Positions 1 through 12,617 are shown, counted from the first letter of the stretch. The stretch: 64,000 nucleotides of DNA from Fasciolopsis buskii (GCA_008360955.1 LUCM01004676.1:1-64000), one strand, 5' to 3'. A program made the numbers and translations. The notes: generated by a model from the letters alone, not told the origin.

Positions 1-2825
1 AAGAAGCTGACCACAAGGTAGCGGGGTACAGCTGAGCTGGCGCCCATCTATTTGGATCAATTATTCTTCCAATCGTTTTCCCGATTGAGCCTCTAGGTCA
101 GACCAACCGCTTACTAGGAGGATCAGGGGACTACTTCGTCAGGCCTCTACCCATTGACCTTGCAGGCATGATTGGATCTTCGGCTTGAGATAAGCCATCC
201 TGTATAGCTCGTTGGATCATGGAGGCACGCAAGCCGTCACACCACGTCAAGGTGTAGTCTCGTTTTAACAGACATGCTCACAGTACGATCGCCTTGCTGC
301 GCGTGGTTCTCCGAAGCAGATAATGGTGATCAGCCGATGACTTGGCAAAAATTTTAAGAACTGACGAGTTGATTGGCTCGTTTTGGTGCAGTTTGAGTAC
401 CTTTAGTGGTAAACAAAATCCTTCCAAGCGATGGTTGGAGTCTGGGCGATATGGCTCAGTTTCTTGGTCAATGGCTTTCTTGAATCCGAAATCTCTCCCG
501 TTTTGCATAATCGTTGAAGTTATTATTTTGTTGCCCATCTTCTACTATTCCTCTTTTTTCATTTTTTAGTAGTTATTGCTGTGAGATAGAAACGGACACT
601 TGCCTGCTTTGGTGAGCCGAGCTCGTCCATTCAGTAGCAATCTTTTTTATCTGGGGTTATGTCCCTAGTCGTTGCATCCCCAGGCGCAATTTTGAACCAA
701 ATAAGCCGATGATCAGTCGAGTGGTTCATTTGTTTTCTCTGACAAATCTTGTTAAGTTAGGGAAGCATTATAGGGTGATCCTGGTCTTATTTTGATGGCG
801 GGCCATAATTTCCGCTTTGCAGTGCTGCAGATAGTCTTCTGTTATTTTTTAGGGAAAGTGCTTGCCAGACAAAACCGACTGTGTCCTCGGTACTGTCGCT
901 ACTTGTCTGCGATCGCCTACTCAGTGAGTTTGATGTCACTCACTCACGACTAACCACAAAAATGGTGGTCGTTCTCCTGTCCGAAATCTGGGCACGTCTT
1001 CTGATGTGCAACTCTATTTTGCATTGTCCCGGATTCGAAACGGAACTAACAAGGAGACCGCTGACTTCTCGTTCAAATTAGGAATGTCGCTTTGATAGTC
1101 AGATGAAGACATGTTGGGATTATTCAGGCTAGTGTATATCACATTAGTCTCCATCTGGCCTTTGGAGTACGCAACCGACTCAACAGCTGCTTTTTAATGA
1201 CTTTTAGTGTGCAGGCGTAGTGGTAGGTGCCTCATAACCGCAAAGGCCCACTGCAAGATGGGTCGAGGGTGTACTCTGAAACTGTGACCGTGGACTTGGA
1301 ATGACGTAAAAGCACATTGTTTTATTAGATCAGGTGCAGTGCAGATCCAGATGACAGCAGATTTCAATTTTTCATCTTTCCGGGGACCGTGGCGCCTGCA
1401 CGACTGTTCTCAGCGACACCCATGAACCTGACTTGTTGCTCCACTGGGGTTAGTCACATAAAGGTATTATTGGACTGTGGTCCTTGGAAGTTGGGTAAAA
1501 GTAAGGTACTCAGAGAATCCAATGAACGTCGTCAGAAGCGTCAGACAGAATAGTATAAAAGGTAGTTCAATCAGTCCAGTTTTACGATGGACCTTTGCCT
1601 ATAAGTGAAACAGCCCAAGTAAGCACCAGTCATTTTTCGTAAATGGAGTTTGTAAGAAAGAAATTTCCTCACAACGTATAAGGCTTATGGATCTAGTTTT
1701 CTGCCTCGGTTCTGTTAGAATACAAGTTAACAAGACTCTTCGATTCATTCTAGAACGAGCAGATTCGTATGGGTTAATGTCAAACAATAGGAACGCTAGG
1801 CTAGTTCGAATTATTTCTCATCCTTTTCAACGATAATGTAGCTGTTTGGGATGTGTTTTGCGCCTTCGATGTGTAAAATACATCGGGACTAGATCTGCTC
1901 GAAGTCGAAACTCGTCCTTCCCGCTGGGATGTCGGGTGAAGTAAGCAAGTTTTGTTATTAGAGTTGGGCTTCCGGATTCGGTCCCAGAAGATCCTGTTAG
2001 AGGTAGTAACTGGTATGACAAAACAGCACTGTCAGTGATTTCCCTGTATTCATGATGCTCTGTCCTATGTACTTATTTCAATTTATTCTCATAGAGATGT
2101 TCCTTCATTATTTCTTCCAGTCAGCGGTGCTGCGAGGTAACAAGCGAAACCATAGCAAGCTAGTAAAATACTAGTTGTTTTCAAATTGAAACTTAAATTC
2201 ACGTATTTAATAAACGGTGATGAAGGTATTCGTTCGGTTACTTGAGGCAGTTTCGTTGCATTCGCTTCGATCGTTTTCGCTACCCACCTCAGCATGGAGC
2301 CATTATTTACTCTCCTATTTCTAGGACAATGCATCAGCTCGTTGCTGCTGTTGTTCAGATGTTTTAAATTCCGTTCCTCAGGAATCATCTCCCATACTCA
2401 CTAAGATCGCCTGGTGTGTCCTATATTAAAATTATCTTAAACAAAAAAAGTCCTAATTCACCCAACCTTCATAGCCCGTAAGGCTCACTGCACGTGAGTG
2501 GATTTATTAGACACTGGTAAACATTTTTGGCACGCTTTTCCTCTAATATCTGCAGAGACAACGTAAACGAATTGCAAGTAAAGGATTCCGTCATGGCCCT
2601 TGTGCTTTATTTTGGTTTTTCATTGGGCTCTTTTTGGTCAAGGGTGTGCTGGACTGTGAGTCTTGAACAACAGTTCTTGGAGATGCAGCCTTCGGGAGGT
2701 CGTGCTTGCTAGAATTTCCTGAGCTCTTCGCTTAACGAGTAAGATTAATATGCACCGTTTTACTGGATTTTTTTTAGTTTAATACGAAGTAGATCATTGT
2801 CTTTTTGTACTTCTTTTGATTTTAG
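1..2825. other. No recognisable gene; upstream part or intron of PAF1
   Basis: Only short open frames occur here, none resembling a known protein. Because the first PAF1 exon seen (2826) starts in mid-codon, this stretch should be intronic or contain earlier PAF1 exons, but I could not recognise the conserved middle part of PAF1 in any frame. Roughly the first 540 bases have the look of dispersed repeat DNA, which is an impression only. Confidence 0.4.
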
Positions 2826-3040
2826 TGGTATGGTTGACGAATCGGGCGATCACTTTGTGGCTTATTTTTTGCCAACCGAATCTACCAAGCAACTTCGACG
2901 CTTAGATGCAGAGAACCGTATTCCTTACACAGAAAATGCGGCTTATGAATACGAATTAGCCCGCGAATACAATTGGAATGTGAAAAACAAAACAATGGCA
3001 AATTATGAGGAAAACTATTTCTTTGTGTTCAGAAAGGATG
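2826..3040 (+). CDS. PAF1: PAF1 (RNA polymerase II-associated factor 1), antepenultimate exon
   Basis: PAF1 is the core scaffold of the nuclear Paf1 complex, which rides with RNA polymerase II and promotes elongation and histone H2B ubiquitylation. The exon follows the acceptor ttttgattttag and ends at a perfect donor, G|GTGAGT. Its first base completes a codon begun upstream, then reads GMVDESGDHFVAYFLPTE. It continues with YELAREYNWNVKNK and YEENYFFVFRKDG, the most conserved block of the family (in human also REYNWNVKNK and YEENYFF). The alternative start at 2797 would read through the acceptor, so I treat this as an internal exon. The phase at the 3' end is 1 and joins exactly to 5389. Only the C-terminal 252 residues of PAF1 are encoded in the window. 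Confidence 0.93.
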
Positions 3041-5388
3041 GTGAGTGTTAGCCCGTTTTTTCCTATCAAGTGCATCAGGAAATGAATTCTTTAGTCGATT
3101 GTTGTTGTACACGATCAGTTGAATCCAAAAGACAATGGAGGGTCACTCCTGCACACGCGGACTGGCGGTATTTTGAGGCGGATTTCAGGCCTTTTGATCT
3201 GAAATGTGCATAAGTGGAGGAAAAATGTACAATCCGAAGGTCAACATGTAGAAACCGCACCACAAAACAATTACGTAGTCAGGATCAACATGGGGTGTGC
3301 AACCTGTTCGCCAGATCCTTGCAGTATGTTCACCTGTCAAAAAACGTTTGACGATCTTACTTAGCGGAACTTTAGTTGCCGATGGTTCCGGATTCCTCAT
3401 GTTGGTGTCCACTGATAGCCAGGTGCTGTTGGATTGCGTTGGTACCTTTTCTGATGGTGTCTTTTTGAAGAGAACTTGTTGCTTGTTCAACCTTCCGTTT
3501 GGCCACTCGCATTGTTGTGTCCAGTCTACCGTACACTAGAGTAGTAAATGAACTGATGCAGCGCAAAATAATAGCATGTATGAGGCATTGGATAGGTGGA
3601 TTGTGTTTCTGACACACATGCCACCTTCGAAATCACGGATTATTGGCCGCATTATGTGGGATATATAGTACACGGACGCGCAGATTAAAGTAAGTGATTA
3701 GCTTAAGGTGCTCCACTTTAAGAGTTTGAACAAAAAACCTTATCTGGAAGGTAGCAAGGCGAAACAATTTCCAGACACCTAGCACTGCTACTCTGCGTAC
3801 CAATTCCTGCGCCTTCCATTTGATCAGGGCTCTACATTCTGGAGTTCCAGCGGAGTCAGTATCCGTTAAGTATGGTCTTTACGGTTGTTCTAATGTATAA
3901 CATCCGAAGGAGACAGGAGTATGGCTCCGTTTAACGGTGGGTCATAGTCGCCGCGTCATAGCGCCCCTTACCGACTCTTGTGATATTCTATAAGGAGGAC
4001 GCTTGTGAGGAAAAAAATCCATTACATCATCAGCACTGCCGCTCGAAGTCCGCAGACGCTTGTTTGGTAAGCATGAACAAACCACAATTATCATGTTCAT
4101 CCCCATCCGCACCTTGGAGAAGCGCGATGTGGCATGTAGCTCTCCCCACCGATTCCGATAATCTTATCCTGAGCACCATGTGGCTTCCACTAACAGAGGC
4201 TTTATAATTTTCCAGAAGTTTAGAAGGTTAGTTTATCTCTTAAATTTATGCTCGATATTAGCGGTTCTGCTTAGCATGCTAGTACCAAGTAGAGTAACGA
4301 AGTTCTCAAATTTGTACGGAAGAAATTCGCGTTTGCCTTCCTGCAAAGAAAGGGAAACAGGATCGCTTGATTAAGTATCATGGCATTGCATCCTGTTGTT
4401 ATAACAAGAACCACCGGTTTCACTGACTAAATTTTGTGGATGAACTCGGAGAATTGTTTGTTTGGGACTACGTGTAAAAATCTGACAAGCTCTCTGTCGA
4501 TTTGGTTTTATCTGCCGTTCACTAAGGCCGAGCCAGTTGATTCTGAATTCAAAACCCCATCCAGTAGCAGTTTTGTAGAGGAACGATATGGGCAGAGGCT
4601 GACTTTAAAGTGAAGTGTAATATTACTGCGCCTGATAGCTGTAAACTTCTGTATTGATCTTTTTTGTTAATTCCACGTGTCAATCCCCTTTAATTTTTCT
4701 TGTTCGTGAATGCGGTAAATTTCCAGACTTCCTCAGCGTGAACGATTGATTTTTGTTCCAACTTGGTGAACGATGTTCTGTCATTCGTGAATTCATCTCC
4801 ACCGGAATTTTGTTAAACTTTGCACTTCATAATTACGATCCACCTGACGATTGGATAAGATCGACCCCATTAGAACTTGTGGACGATAATCACATGGACT
4901 CCAACTAGTTTATGATCCTCTCAACATTCATAGACTGCTAATTATTATTAATTAATTTCCTGGGTGCTTATATCATTCCTATCTACGCTGTTACAGACTA
5001 ATTCGGATAACACTTATTATTCTCCCTTAAATTATTATTTGTGTAACTTGAGCCATCTTGATACTCACTGCCTACACGGTTAAAAACCATCAATTCTGTA
5101 TTGTACGATTCCGGCCATCATAGTTCCAAGTCGTTGTTGCTCGCAGGTCTTGCAAATACTGCCAGTATTCTAAGTCCGGTCCCAGTATTGCAATCCTCTT
5201 CGCAAGAAGTACACTTTTTCCTGCTTACTGAACCATGTTTTCATGATCTAGGTTTCATTTCATTTAGGTTTATGCGTTTCCCTTGCATGGTTTACCTCAC
5301 GAACCCACAGTTTACACAAAACTCGTACATTTCACAGAATTATCTTTTCTGGCTTTCGGCAATGATTTCGATGTTTCTTTTGCCATAG
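3041..5388 (+). other. PAF1 intron (2.35 kb)
   Basis: The donor is gtgagt at 3041 and the acceptor ccatag ends at 5388. The interior holds short open frames on both strands (for example around 3185-3617) that I could not match to any family. No RNA gene was seen. Confidence 0.8.
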
Positions 5389-5712
5389 GTGTATTTTATA
5401 ATGAATTGGAAACGAGAGTTAGATTGAGCAAACGACGTAAACTGAATCCTTCTGGCTCTTTCGTTACTGGTGGTGGGGCCGGTGGTCTTCCTGCACCAAA
5501 AACGCGCCTAATTGTGCACCATCGCGATTTTACCGATGATGAATTGAAAGCCCAAACGGATCGACTATACATGCTGGAACACGATATCGAAGGCGATGAA
5601 GATGATGAAGAAGATGGGGAGGGTGGCGAAGAATGCGCTGGCGGTGAAGATCCACAGAATGAAGAAGACGCCGATGAACACCCGGAGGACGCCGAGAGTC
5701 CATCACCAAAGG
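5389..5712 (+). CDS. PAF1: PAF1, penultimate exon
   Basis: The exon opens by completing the split glycine codon (G|GT), then reads VFYNELETRVRLSKRR, an almost invariant PAF1 motif. After a glycine-rich linker (TGGGAGGLPAPK), which I recall as longer than in vertebrates, comes LIVHHRDFTDDELKAQ, matching the family's conserved HRD-x4-E-L block. The rest is a strongly acidic tract rich in E and D with EDDEEDGEGGEE-type repeats, as in other PAF1 C-termini. The donor is G|gtagtt at 5713; the phase is 1. Reading on past the donor would give only a few residues before a stop. The acidic tail is expected to be disordered and is the least conserved part of the protein. Confidence 0.93.
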
Positions 5713-8700
5713 GTAGTTTCATTCACTAAGTTACATTCTGTGGCTTGTTTCTCAGTAGGAATCAACAGTAACTTAGTTGTATTTCCAGAAAACGGGTCGT
5801 TTCGGTTTGATATCTCATTCCCTGTGCACTTCGTACTGTTGTTGTTGGTAGTGTTAACAGGCTCTGTGTAACCAGTCGTCGGGTGGACATAATTAATTTC
5901 TGCCTCACCAATTTTCCTCTTTTTTCTTTTTGACAAAGTCCAGCAAAGTTGAATGACAGGTTTTGGAATTACTCAACTTTTGGACAGAATTTAGTCTCTT
6001 ATCTCCTAGTACTTTGGGTTTGTTTCCGTTTGTTAACCTATTGTAGCGTTTCGATTCTTGGAACGTATTTGCCCGCAAAGGGAACAAAGAGCTATGCACC
6101 TGTGTAGCTATTTTTGACATTTTTGCTACCGCCCCACCTCCCTGCGAGTAGTGGGTCCTAGTGGCGGTGAAGTATTCATCTTCTGCTGCGTTTTTGCGTC
6201 AGTCACATCATAAGGGAGATCATCGTTCTTTATGCTGCACTTTAGGTGCCGAATAGTATAATTAACCTATGATCATAGACTCTTAAACTGCTGAAGATAT
6301 TGTGGCATTCGAGTCGTTTCGATTTTCATCACCTTGTATGCTAACAAATCATCTACGTAGGCATCCTACCCAGTGCTCTCCACCGGAAGGGTATACCAAC
6401 GAAGTTCGTGAACCTGCTGCGAGCATTTACTCGCATACTTGCTTTCGCGTGAGGAATCCAGTACTAGGTGCCGGCTCTCAGAATACCTTGTTTCGATGTA
6501 GACTACGCTGGTTGGATCACGTGTTGCCTATTTCGAGCACTCGTCTACCATATCGTGCTTTACTTTGGATTTCTCCCAAGGAATGGAAGAATCCGTCTGG
6601 AGGCCAACAGATGACGTGGCAACGCGGGATGAGAAGATGTACAGGGAATTTAGATAAAGTAGGTGTCTCACGTCTTTATGGTTGGGGTCCGAAAGACTCA
6701 TCGACTAGCGGGCTGGAGACACTGAATGATATGACAACGAACTGTGGACAGTGGCGATCGTGTTGTCATTTTCTGTCGAGTCAAGATGATTGAAAGAGTG
6801 CGTTTGTACAGTTAGACTGTGTTGCGCGTGTTGGCTGTAGCAGCGTCTTATGTTTTCCCATCTGTGTAGGTCCACTCCCTGTTCCCCTTAGATATTCACT
6901 CTTTCTATAAAAACATATAACTCTGAAGAAAAGGCAGTGGTCAATGAGGCTTGCCTTGCTGTTTAACGCTGAACGCTGATGATGATGGCGATGACTTGAG
7001 GGTTTGCCAGTTTCCCCTAGTTGAGAAAAATGGATATGTGGAGGCTCGAGTCATGTTGAATGTTATGACTTTGTGTTCTCGTTAGCTTTATGTGGGACGA
7101 CTTTTGATTTATCAGAGGACATAGTGGCTTTACTTAATGTTTGGCTGCGTTTGAGCACCTTGTAAAACGAGGGTCTGCTGTGCTCTCGGACAGCACCACT
7201 AGTTGTCCGTAGCTGCTTATTCAATGAGCTTCCACCCATTTATCTGCAACTGACTGCTGGCAAGATCAGTGGTCTGTCCATTCCAGCAGCATATAATTCT
7301 GATTCTACGGTGCAATCTGGCGCATTGTTGAACTCATTTGTATGCACAGTTCAGGATGGAAATACTTCTAAACATTCATAATTGTTTTGGTTTTCGTGTT
7401 TGTTGATTTGTTTCCGAAAGATTCCGTGAGTAAATTTCCACAGTGCATCCTGTTTTTCTAATGGCACTACATTGCCTAGACAGTTGTTGTTTATCTGTGT
7501 TATATAAAATAAGAGTTGCAGCCTTCAGTGCAGTTTTAGTTTTTACAACGATTAGCCTTGCATCATCGTGTTGTGCCTTTGTTTGGTGCCTCACACCACC
7601 ATCTGCTCAAATTCTTACATGCATATTTTACTCAACTCTGAATACAGAGCATATGCCATCAGGGACAAAAGCAGTGAGCGAGGAAAAGGGGAGATAAACA
7701 GCATGCAGAGTTAATCACACATGGAACTTCTTCCATTCGCAATCTCCACGTCATGAGGCATCCATCGGGATTCATAATTCCTCTGACCGGGTGACGGGAT
7801 CGAAGTAGTGGATTGACTTGGGGAACCAAAGTCTTAGCCTTTTACAAAACGGTCTAATCAGCAGGGAAGCAGGATGATCTGAGAGTCAGGTAACCCACCG
7901 GGAACCATAATCTGCCAATACTAGGACGATAGTGGTCTTTAAACACCGAGTATTCATCCTCAACAGCTGTGTTTCTGGAACATATAGTAGGACTTCTTTT
8001 TCTGCTCCTGTGTATGCTCGACCTTTGATCGATATCCAGTTATCAAGCTGACATCACAGATGTCTGAAATTAGGGAATGAAAATCGAGGTTTCTGTTTGC
8101 GCGAATACATCATCCGATATGCGAGCACCCGGTTAAATGCAGGTACTCTAGTTACTAAGTTTCTACATTTCACCCAATTCTTCCCTTTGCGAACAACATT
8201 CGGCTTCGAATCAGCCTAGTTCTGCAACAGCATTTTACATTTTGAGAGTTCAGTACACATCCCGAACAAGCGTACAGCGTCTTTCAGACCACCGAGAGTC
8301 CTCTACATCGTAAAGTTTGAGACGATTTCCTCATAGTTCAACGTCTAGCCATTTGCAATTAGGTCTGTAGATGATTCGAGTCATTCAAATCCGGTAGGAC
8401 CGAAAGTTTTACCGACTGCTTCCATCCAAATTTTGTTTAATGCAGCGAAAATAAAGTTTTCATTGTATCGTTTTACCATCTTTGTTCGTTTCCCCCTTAA
8501 CCCAACTAACACCTAACTAACATTCAGAATCTGGTGACTGGGATAATGTGAACTGATTGGCAGTTATTATATTGATGCTGCCAAATGCTTCAAATCCCGG
8601 CGGCTTTCAGGTACCACGATGACGGAGTATTGCCCGTAGTTACCCAGTGCACTAAACCGACCTGCATCCTGAGGGGCCACCTGGCTCTCTGAAAACGTTG

Positions 8701-9031
8701 ACGGTCATGATTATCGGTAATCACTAACAGCGCGTTAGGTCATTGCATCGAGTCTGTGTAGCAAAAAATTAGAGCTCAGTGGCACTTGTTTGTACCCACT
8801 CTCGAAAACATTTACTATTTGGAATTTGATGGATGCAAGATCACGCAGAATTCTGTCAGATTTAGTTGTCATAGTCGAGAAATATTATCGTTCCACACAT
8901 TTCTTTGTTGTCCACGTAAACTGAAATGATTTCCAATATCATTGGTTTCAAAGTTGTTCGATGGAAATCGCTGTTGTGTTTCATCTCTACTTTCCATGCC
9001 TGTCACTGCCAACCATCCTCTCCTGTAATAG
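5713..9031 (+). other. PAF1 last intron (3.3 kb) with a LINE fragment
   Basis: The intron runs from gtagtt (5713) to the acceptor cctgtaatag (ending 9031). It contains a LINE relic at about 6386-6793, described separately. Otherwise I see only short, unrecognised open frames; 6800-8900 shows nothing identifiable. Confidence 0.8.
6386..6793 (+). mobile_element. LINE (RTE/CR1-like) reverse-transcriptase 3' fragment, internally deleted
   Basis: At about 6388 one frame reads GIPTKFVNLLRAF, resembling the segment after RT block A in fluke LINEs. From about 6495 another frame reads CRLRWLDHVLP, then RLPYRALL, GGQQMTWQRGMRR, RLYGWGPKD and QWRSCCHFL. This is the familiar C-terminal tail of RTE/CR1-type polyproteins. 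The region between these two blocks, including the catalytic YADD box, is missing, so the copy has an internal deletion and a frameshift. It ends at a stop at 6793. It is an inactive insertion in the sense orientation within a PAF1 intron. The assignment rests on remembered family motifs, not on a search. Confidence 0.75.
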
Positions 9032-9252
9032 AAACTACTAAGTCGAATCGGGCACAGGCGACTGAAAGTGAGGATGATTTGTCGGAGGATGAAGAGGAAG
9101 AAGTAGAGGCGTACGAAGAAGACTCTGATAGATCGGAACCTGCTCATGGACTCAAGTATTCCGAACGCCGTGCACAACCAGCCCCACGAGCATCCACTTC
9201 TCAAGTCTATAACTCAGATGACGGTGACGACTTGAGCGATCTAAGCGATTGA
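9032..9252 (+). CDS. PAF1: PAF1, terminal exon
   Basis: The acceptor AG at 9030-9031 is followed by AA, which completes a glutamate codon with the G left at 5712. The exon reads TTKSNRAQATESEDDLSEDE and continues acidic, then has LKYSERRAQPAPRAS, and ends DDLSDLSD before a TGA stop at 9250-9252. An acidic serine/aspartate-rich end is typical of PAF1. No perfect AATAAA follows within 450 bases; an AATAAG occurs near 9708. The three exons together give 252 residues plus the stop with no frame conflict, which strongly supports the model. Confidence 0.9.
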
Positions 9253-9740
9253 TTAACCAGCCCCTGTCGGACCTTTTTCTCCTGACTGTCTTTTGTTGTA
9301 TCAATTTTCTTATTTATACTGTTGTTCTTGAATTGCCCTTTTGTAACGCTTTTCCTCATCCGCACAGTAACGTAGTTGAAGTGGGTGAATCAATACGTGG
9401 GATGCTTGGTGTGCCGAAATTTTCTAACGATATAGCCCTTTTTCTTTAGAATATACATATTCAGAGCAAATCAAGTTAGAGAACCGTGCTCCAACATCGT
9501 GTTTGTAACTCATTTCATTTGTCTTAGGCGTCATAGAAGCAAGACAAGTAAAAAGTCTTATTACATACGATTCACACTGAGACTTCCATTGAACTCTCTG
9601 AAGAAACACACTACTGGAGACCCGACATTGCTTTGTCTGTCTTGCGGAGTGTTAGGTTTCTCCGACGTTTTAGATTGGGATAATCTGTGGAAAAATGACA
9701 TGCAGCAAAAATAAGACAAGAACATCAGGTAAGCACAGAT
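9253..9740. other. PAF1 3' flank
   Basis: Presumed 3' untranslated and flanking sequence. Nothing recognisable is present apart from short open frames. Confidence 0.5.
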
Positions 9741-10925
9741 TCACCGAGAACACCGGACTAGTACGGGATAGCCGTTCTGCCGAAACACATTCCATAGGAA
9801 AAAAAGCTCCTCTATAGTATCTTCGGTACAAATTTTCCGTGCCCTAATCACCGGGTAATGTATTAGGTTTCGTTTTACTTTAAGCGGCATAAAGCTGCTG
9901 AAGTGAATATACTGGCTGTTCAAATTAGTTTTCCTATGAACGGACAGCCGTGTGGCGCAATCCACTCGACGACTTAGGCAAACATCCTGTCGTTTTCTTC
10001 CTTTTTAAGAATGAATCGGACATTCCGATAGGCCTGGCTGAATTTGTGCAGCGTGTGTTATGACGACATCATCGTCTACCACGCAGATAATATTGTCTAC
10101 CTAACTTTTTTAGAATGTAAACTGTCCGACCAACGGCTGTATTAGGGTATTTTCTAGTTTTGCCCTAAAGTCGTCGGGAATAGAGGCCGTAGAGACTATC
10201 CTGTTGCTACCCCACCTTTTTGACGATAAACCTCTCCATAACATTTGAATTGGACATTTTGTGTGCACATGAAAAGGAGCTCTCTCAATTTATCCACCAG
10301 AACACCCAGGTTGATATTGTTCTTAAGAATGGATTCGCACAGGTAATCAATTGCTTCACTGATCGATGGGTTCGTGAACAGTGAGGTAACATCAAGTGAG
10401 AATATTAGCATTCCCAAAAGATCGAACTTTCTGATGATTTCCATGAAATCGAAGGAGCTGTATTTTGAGACTGCTAACACCACTGGCTCCAGAAACCCAG
10501 TTAATCACTTCGCTGCCATGTGATTAGGCGAGTTGCCCATGTCTAGGATCGGTCTTGAAGACGCTCCTTCCGTGTGTACCATCGTACTTTCTTGAAAATT
10601 GATTTTTCTATTTGCATCGTTTTATCTTTTTTCGGCCGAGTTAAGCGTGAACTTCGACGAGTCGCCTAGTGCATACTTCATCTTTTCTATGTAGTCCATT
10701 ATGCTGAGGATTACGATTCCTGTACTTTTGTCTGGTCTTGACAAAATAACCTCACAGTTACTTTGCAATTTCACAAGGCGCTTTAGGTGTTTTCTAGTCA
10801 CTGTTCCTTTGTTTGACGGTTTGATGTCTCTATAATGGTAGCAGGCATTACCCAGAGTAAAATTTAGTTTCTCCAAGCTGTGTGGTGATGATGGAACCAG
10901 ATCTGTAACTTGGGCGAATAACATA
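9741..10925 (-). mobile_element. Penelope-like element fragment (reverse transcriptase part), decayed
   Basis: Read on the minus strand, pieces of a Penelope-like reverse transcriptase appear in family order. First comes LFAQVTDLVPSSPHS, then ILSRPDKSTGIVILS (about 10750-10680), comparable to the conserved RPDKGxGVV block. Then IFSLDVTSLFTNPSISEAID (about 10410), YGEVYRQKGGVATG (about 10230-10198) and VDNIICVVDDDVV near 10100, where the catalytic YVDD box should be but its last D has become N. Next are SRRVDCATRLSVHRKT and MPLKVKRNL, then ARKICTEDTIEE (9850-9820), from the thumb region. Stops and frameshifts separate the blocks, so the copy is dead. It abuts a second fragment in the opposite orientation at 10929. 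Confidence 0.75.
9871..9986 (+). repeat. Left arm of a 116 bp inverted repeat
   Basis: This segment is the reverse complement of 10929-11045 with roughly 88% identity by eye. Shared words include cggacagccgtgtggcgc and gacttaggcaaacatcc. Both arms come from the same part of the Penelope-like thumb coding region (CLSRRV..ATRLSVH.KT). Confidence 0.85.
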
Positions 10926-10928
10926 CTT

Positions 10929-11045
10929 GGATGTTTGCCTAAGTCGTCGAGTGAATGGCGCCACACGGCTGTCCGTTCATAAGAAGACTTATTAGAACAG
11001 CCAGTATGTTCGCTTCAGCAGCTTTGTGCCGCCTAAAGTAAAACG
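10929..11045 (-). repeat. Right arm of the 116 bp inverted repeat
   Basis: Partner of 9871-9986. The arms flank about 940 bp of minus-strand Penelope-like sequence. On the plus strand this arm codes LDVCLSRRVNGATRLSVHKK, running directly into the GIY-YIG fragment that follows. Confidence 0.85.
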
Positions 11046-11246
11046 GTTTCGTGAACACCACCCGGCTTGGTTAAACACAGGGAAGATTAAAACTATCAAC
11101 AATGCTGTGTGTTCACACTTGGTTGGTTCCAATCACGTAGTGAGTGTTGCTGAAGTGTTCAGAATAATCTACAAATTCCGGAATAGGTTATCAAAACTGG
11201 TGAAGTCCCGGGTCTTGTCTACCGCTGAGGCCGTATGCATTCGCCT
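10929..11246 (+). mobile_element. Penelope-like element fragment (thumb plus partial GIY-YIG domain)
   Basis: The plus strand reads LDVCLSRRVNGATRLSVHKK, a stop, then FVPPKVKRF joined directly to REHHPAWLNTGKIKTINN. It goes on to HLVGSNHVVSVAEVFRIIY and KSRVLSTAEAVCIRL, which resembles the distal half of the GIY-YIG endonuclease domain of Penelope-like elements. The stretch between thumb and endonuclease, including the GIY...YIG motif itself, is deleted. The fragment is head to head with the minus-strand fragment ending at about 10925. Confidence 0.7.
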
Positions 11247-11250
11247 CTAG

Positions 11251-12617
11251 GATCTACCGTTGTGTGCCCAAAAGCCGTTCGTGCAAACATTGAAGCTTCC
11301 CTGGCCCACTCGGCACCCCCAAAAACCAATCGAATCCCTTACAGACCCGGCTAATGGGTGTGAATCGCATCCCCCAACCTATAATTTCGACCAGCACTAG
11401 TTACACACACACACAACGGTGGACTTATTTTGACTACTAGAACTGTAACCTACCATCCCCTTTTCATTTACAGTAAATCATATATAATGTTATGTATTGG
11501 CATGATTACGAATAACTGAAAATGAACTTGTTCGTCATACCGTGTTGTTTCCCAAATTCCGATTAGTCGACAGAACACAAAAGTCTCGAACCAATAACCG
11601 AATGCGATTAATGCATTGTATGTATCGCAGTCCCGAAGTAGCACCGATACTACAACAAGGGAAGCAAACCACAGCGGGTCGTGCCGGGCGATATGTATGA
11701 CTCGGGTGCGAAGACTCTCGAAAATGTAGTACCAGCGAAATGCTACAGATCTTGTGTGCAGTGAGACAAAACCAAACATGTCGATGCAGCTCTTAGGAAA
11801 AGTGGTGTCCGTAAATAATCGATTCTCTCCGATGTTAGCATTATTCCTCGAATTCATCTTTGGTTCCGACTGAATACTCTTTGTACTGCAGGTCACTCAA
11901 AAAAGTATAATTTCTGGAGTGGACTGAGACAGATGCAGCATGCATGACTGGAATGTACACTTGCACTGAGGCGATAAGGCACCTTCATATGTTGGCGATG
12001 GGAAAAATCAGTTTTTAGAAAAATTCTTCATCCTCTTAATTGGGGCGGAAGAGCGATGCTAAGCTCCTGCAGTCAAGAAAGTGAAGGGTGTGTTGGAAGT
12101 TTAACTATAATTAGAATTGTGGAAGAGAAGTATGCAACTAACGGTTGATTCCATCAGCAAATAATTGATGAGAGATAAGTTTTAGTCGGAGATCGAAATC
12201 GTACGATCCTTGTGGGGCGCGGCTATCCTACTTGAAGTTGAAAGTAGGATATTCTATTCAGTGGTGTTTCATTCAAATCCTTGACCAATTTCTTGTAAAT
12301 CAAATTCGGCAGTGTTTACTCAAACAAGGACAGCCATGAAATATCCGTATGCCTAAACAGTAATCGTTTGGGCTAACTAAGTACTCCTGAAATTCAAAAG
12401 GGGAGTAGGGTGTTGCTTATCTTCGGTTCAAAAATAGGTTATGAAAAGGTCCTCGGTTGGAGTTATTTCGTTTTCAGTATTCAAATAGAAATACTAGTTT
12501 TCATGAAATAATTCACCATGTGATATCATCGCTCAACTGAACATTAAGAAACCATAGAAGCACTGTGCTGCTGTTTTGTCCTTGTTAGGAATCATTAGCA
12601 GGGTATATCCACCTTGC
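11251..12617. other. Unassigned stretch with one 142-codon minus-strand open frame
   Basis: A short (CA)n run lies at 11402-11414. The longest open frame runs 11896 to 11468 on the minus strand (142 codons, aromatic-rich, with ESLRTRVIHIARHDPLWFAS in the middle). I recognise no family in it. Its position beside the Penelope-like 3' end suggests repeat-derived DNA rather than a gene, but I cannot show that. Confidence 0.3.

Noticed and set aside
5396..5722. A serine/proline-rich open frame antisense to PAF1
   Set aside because: It is the reverse-strand shadow of the acidic PAF1 exon.
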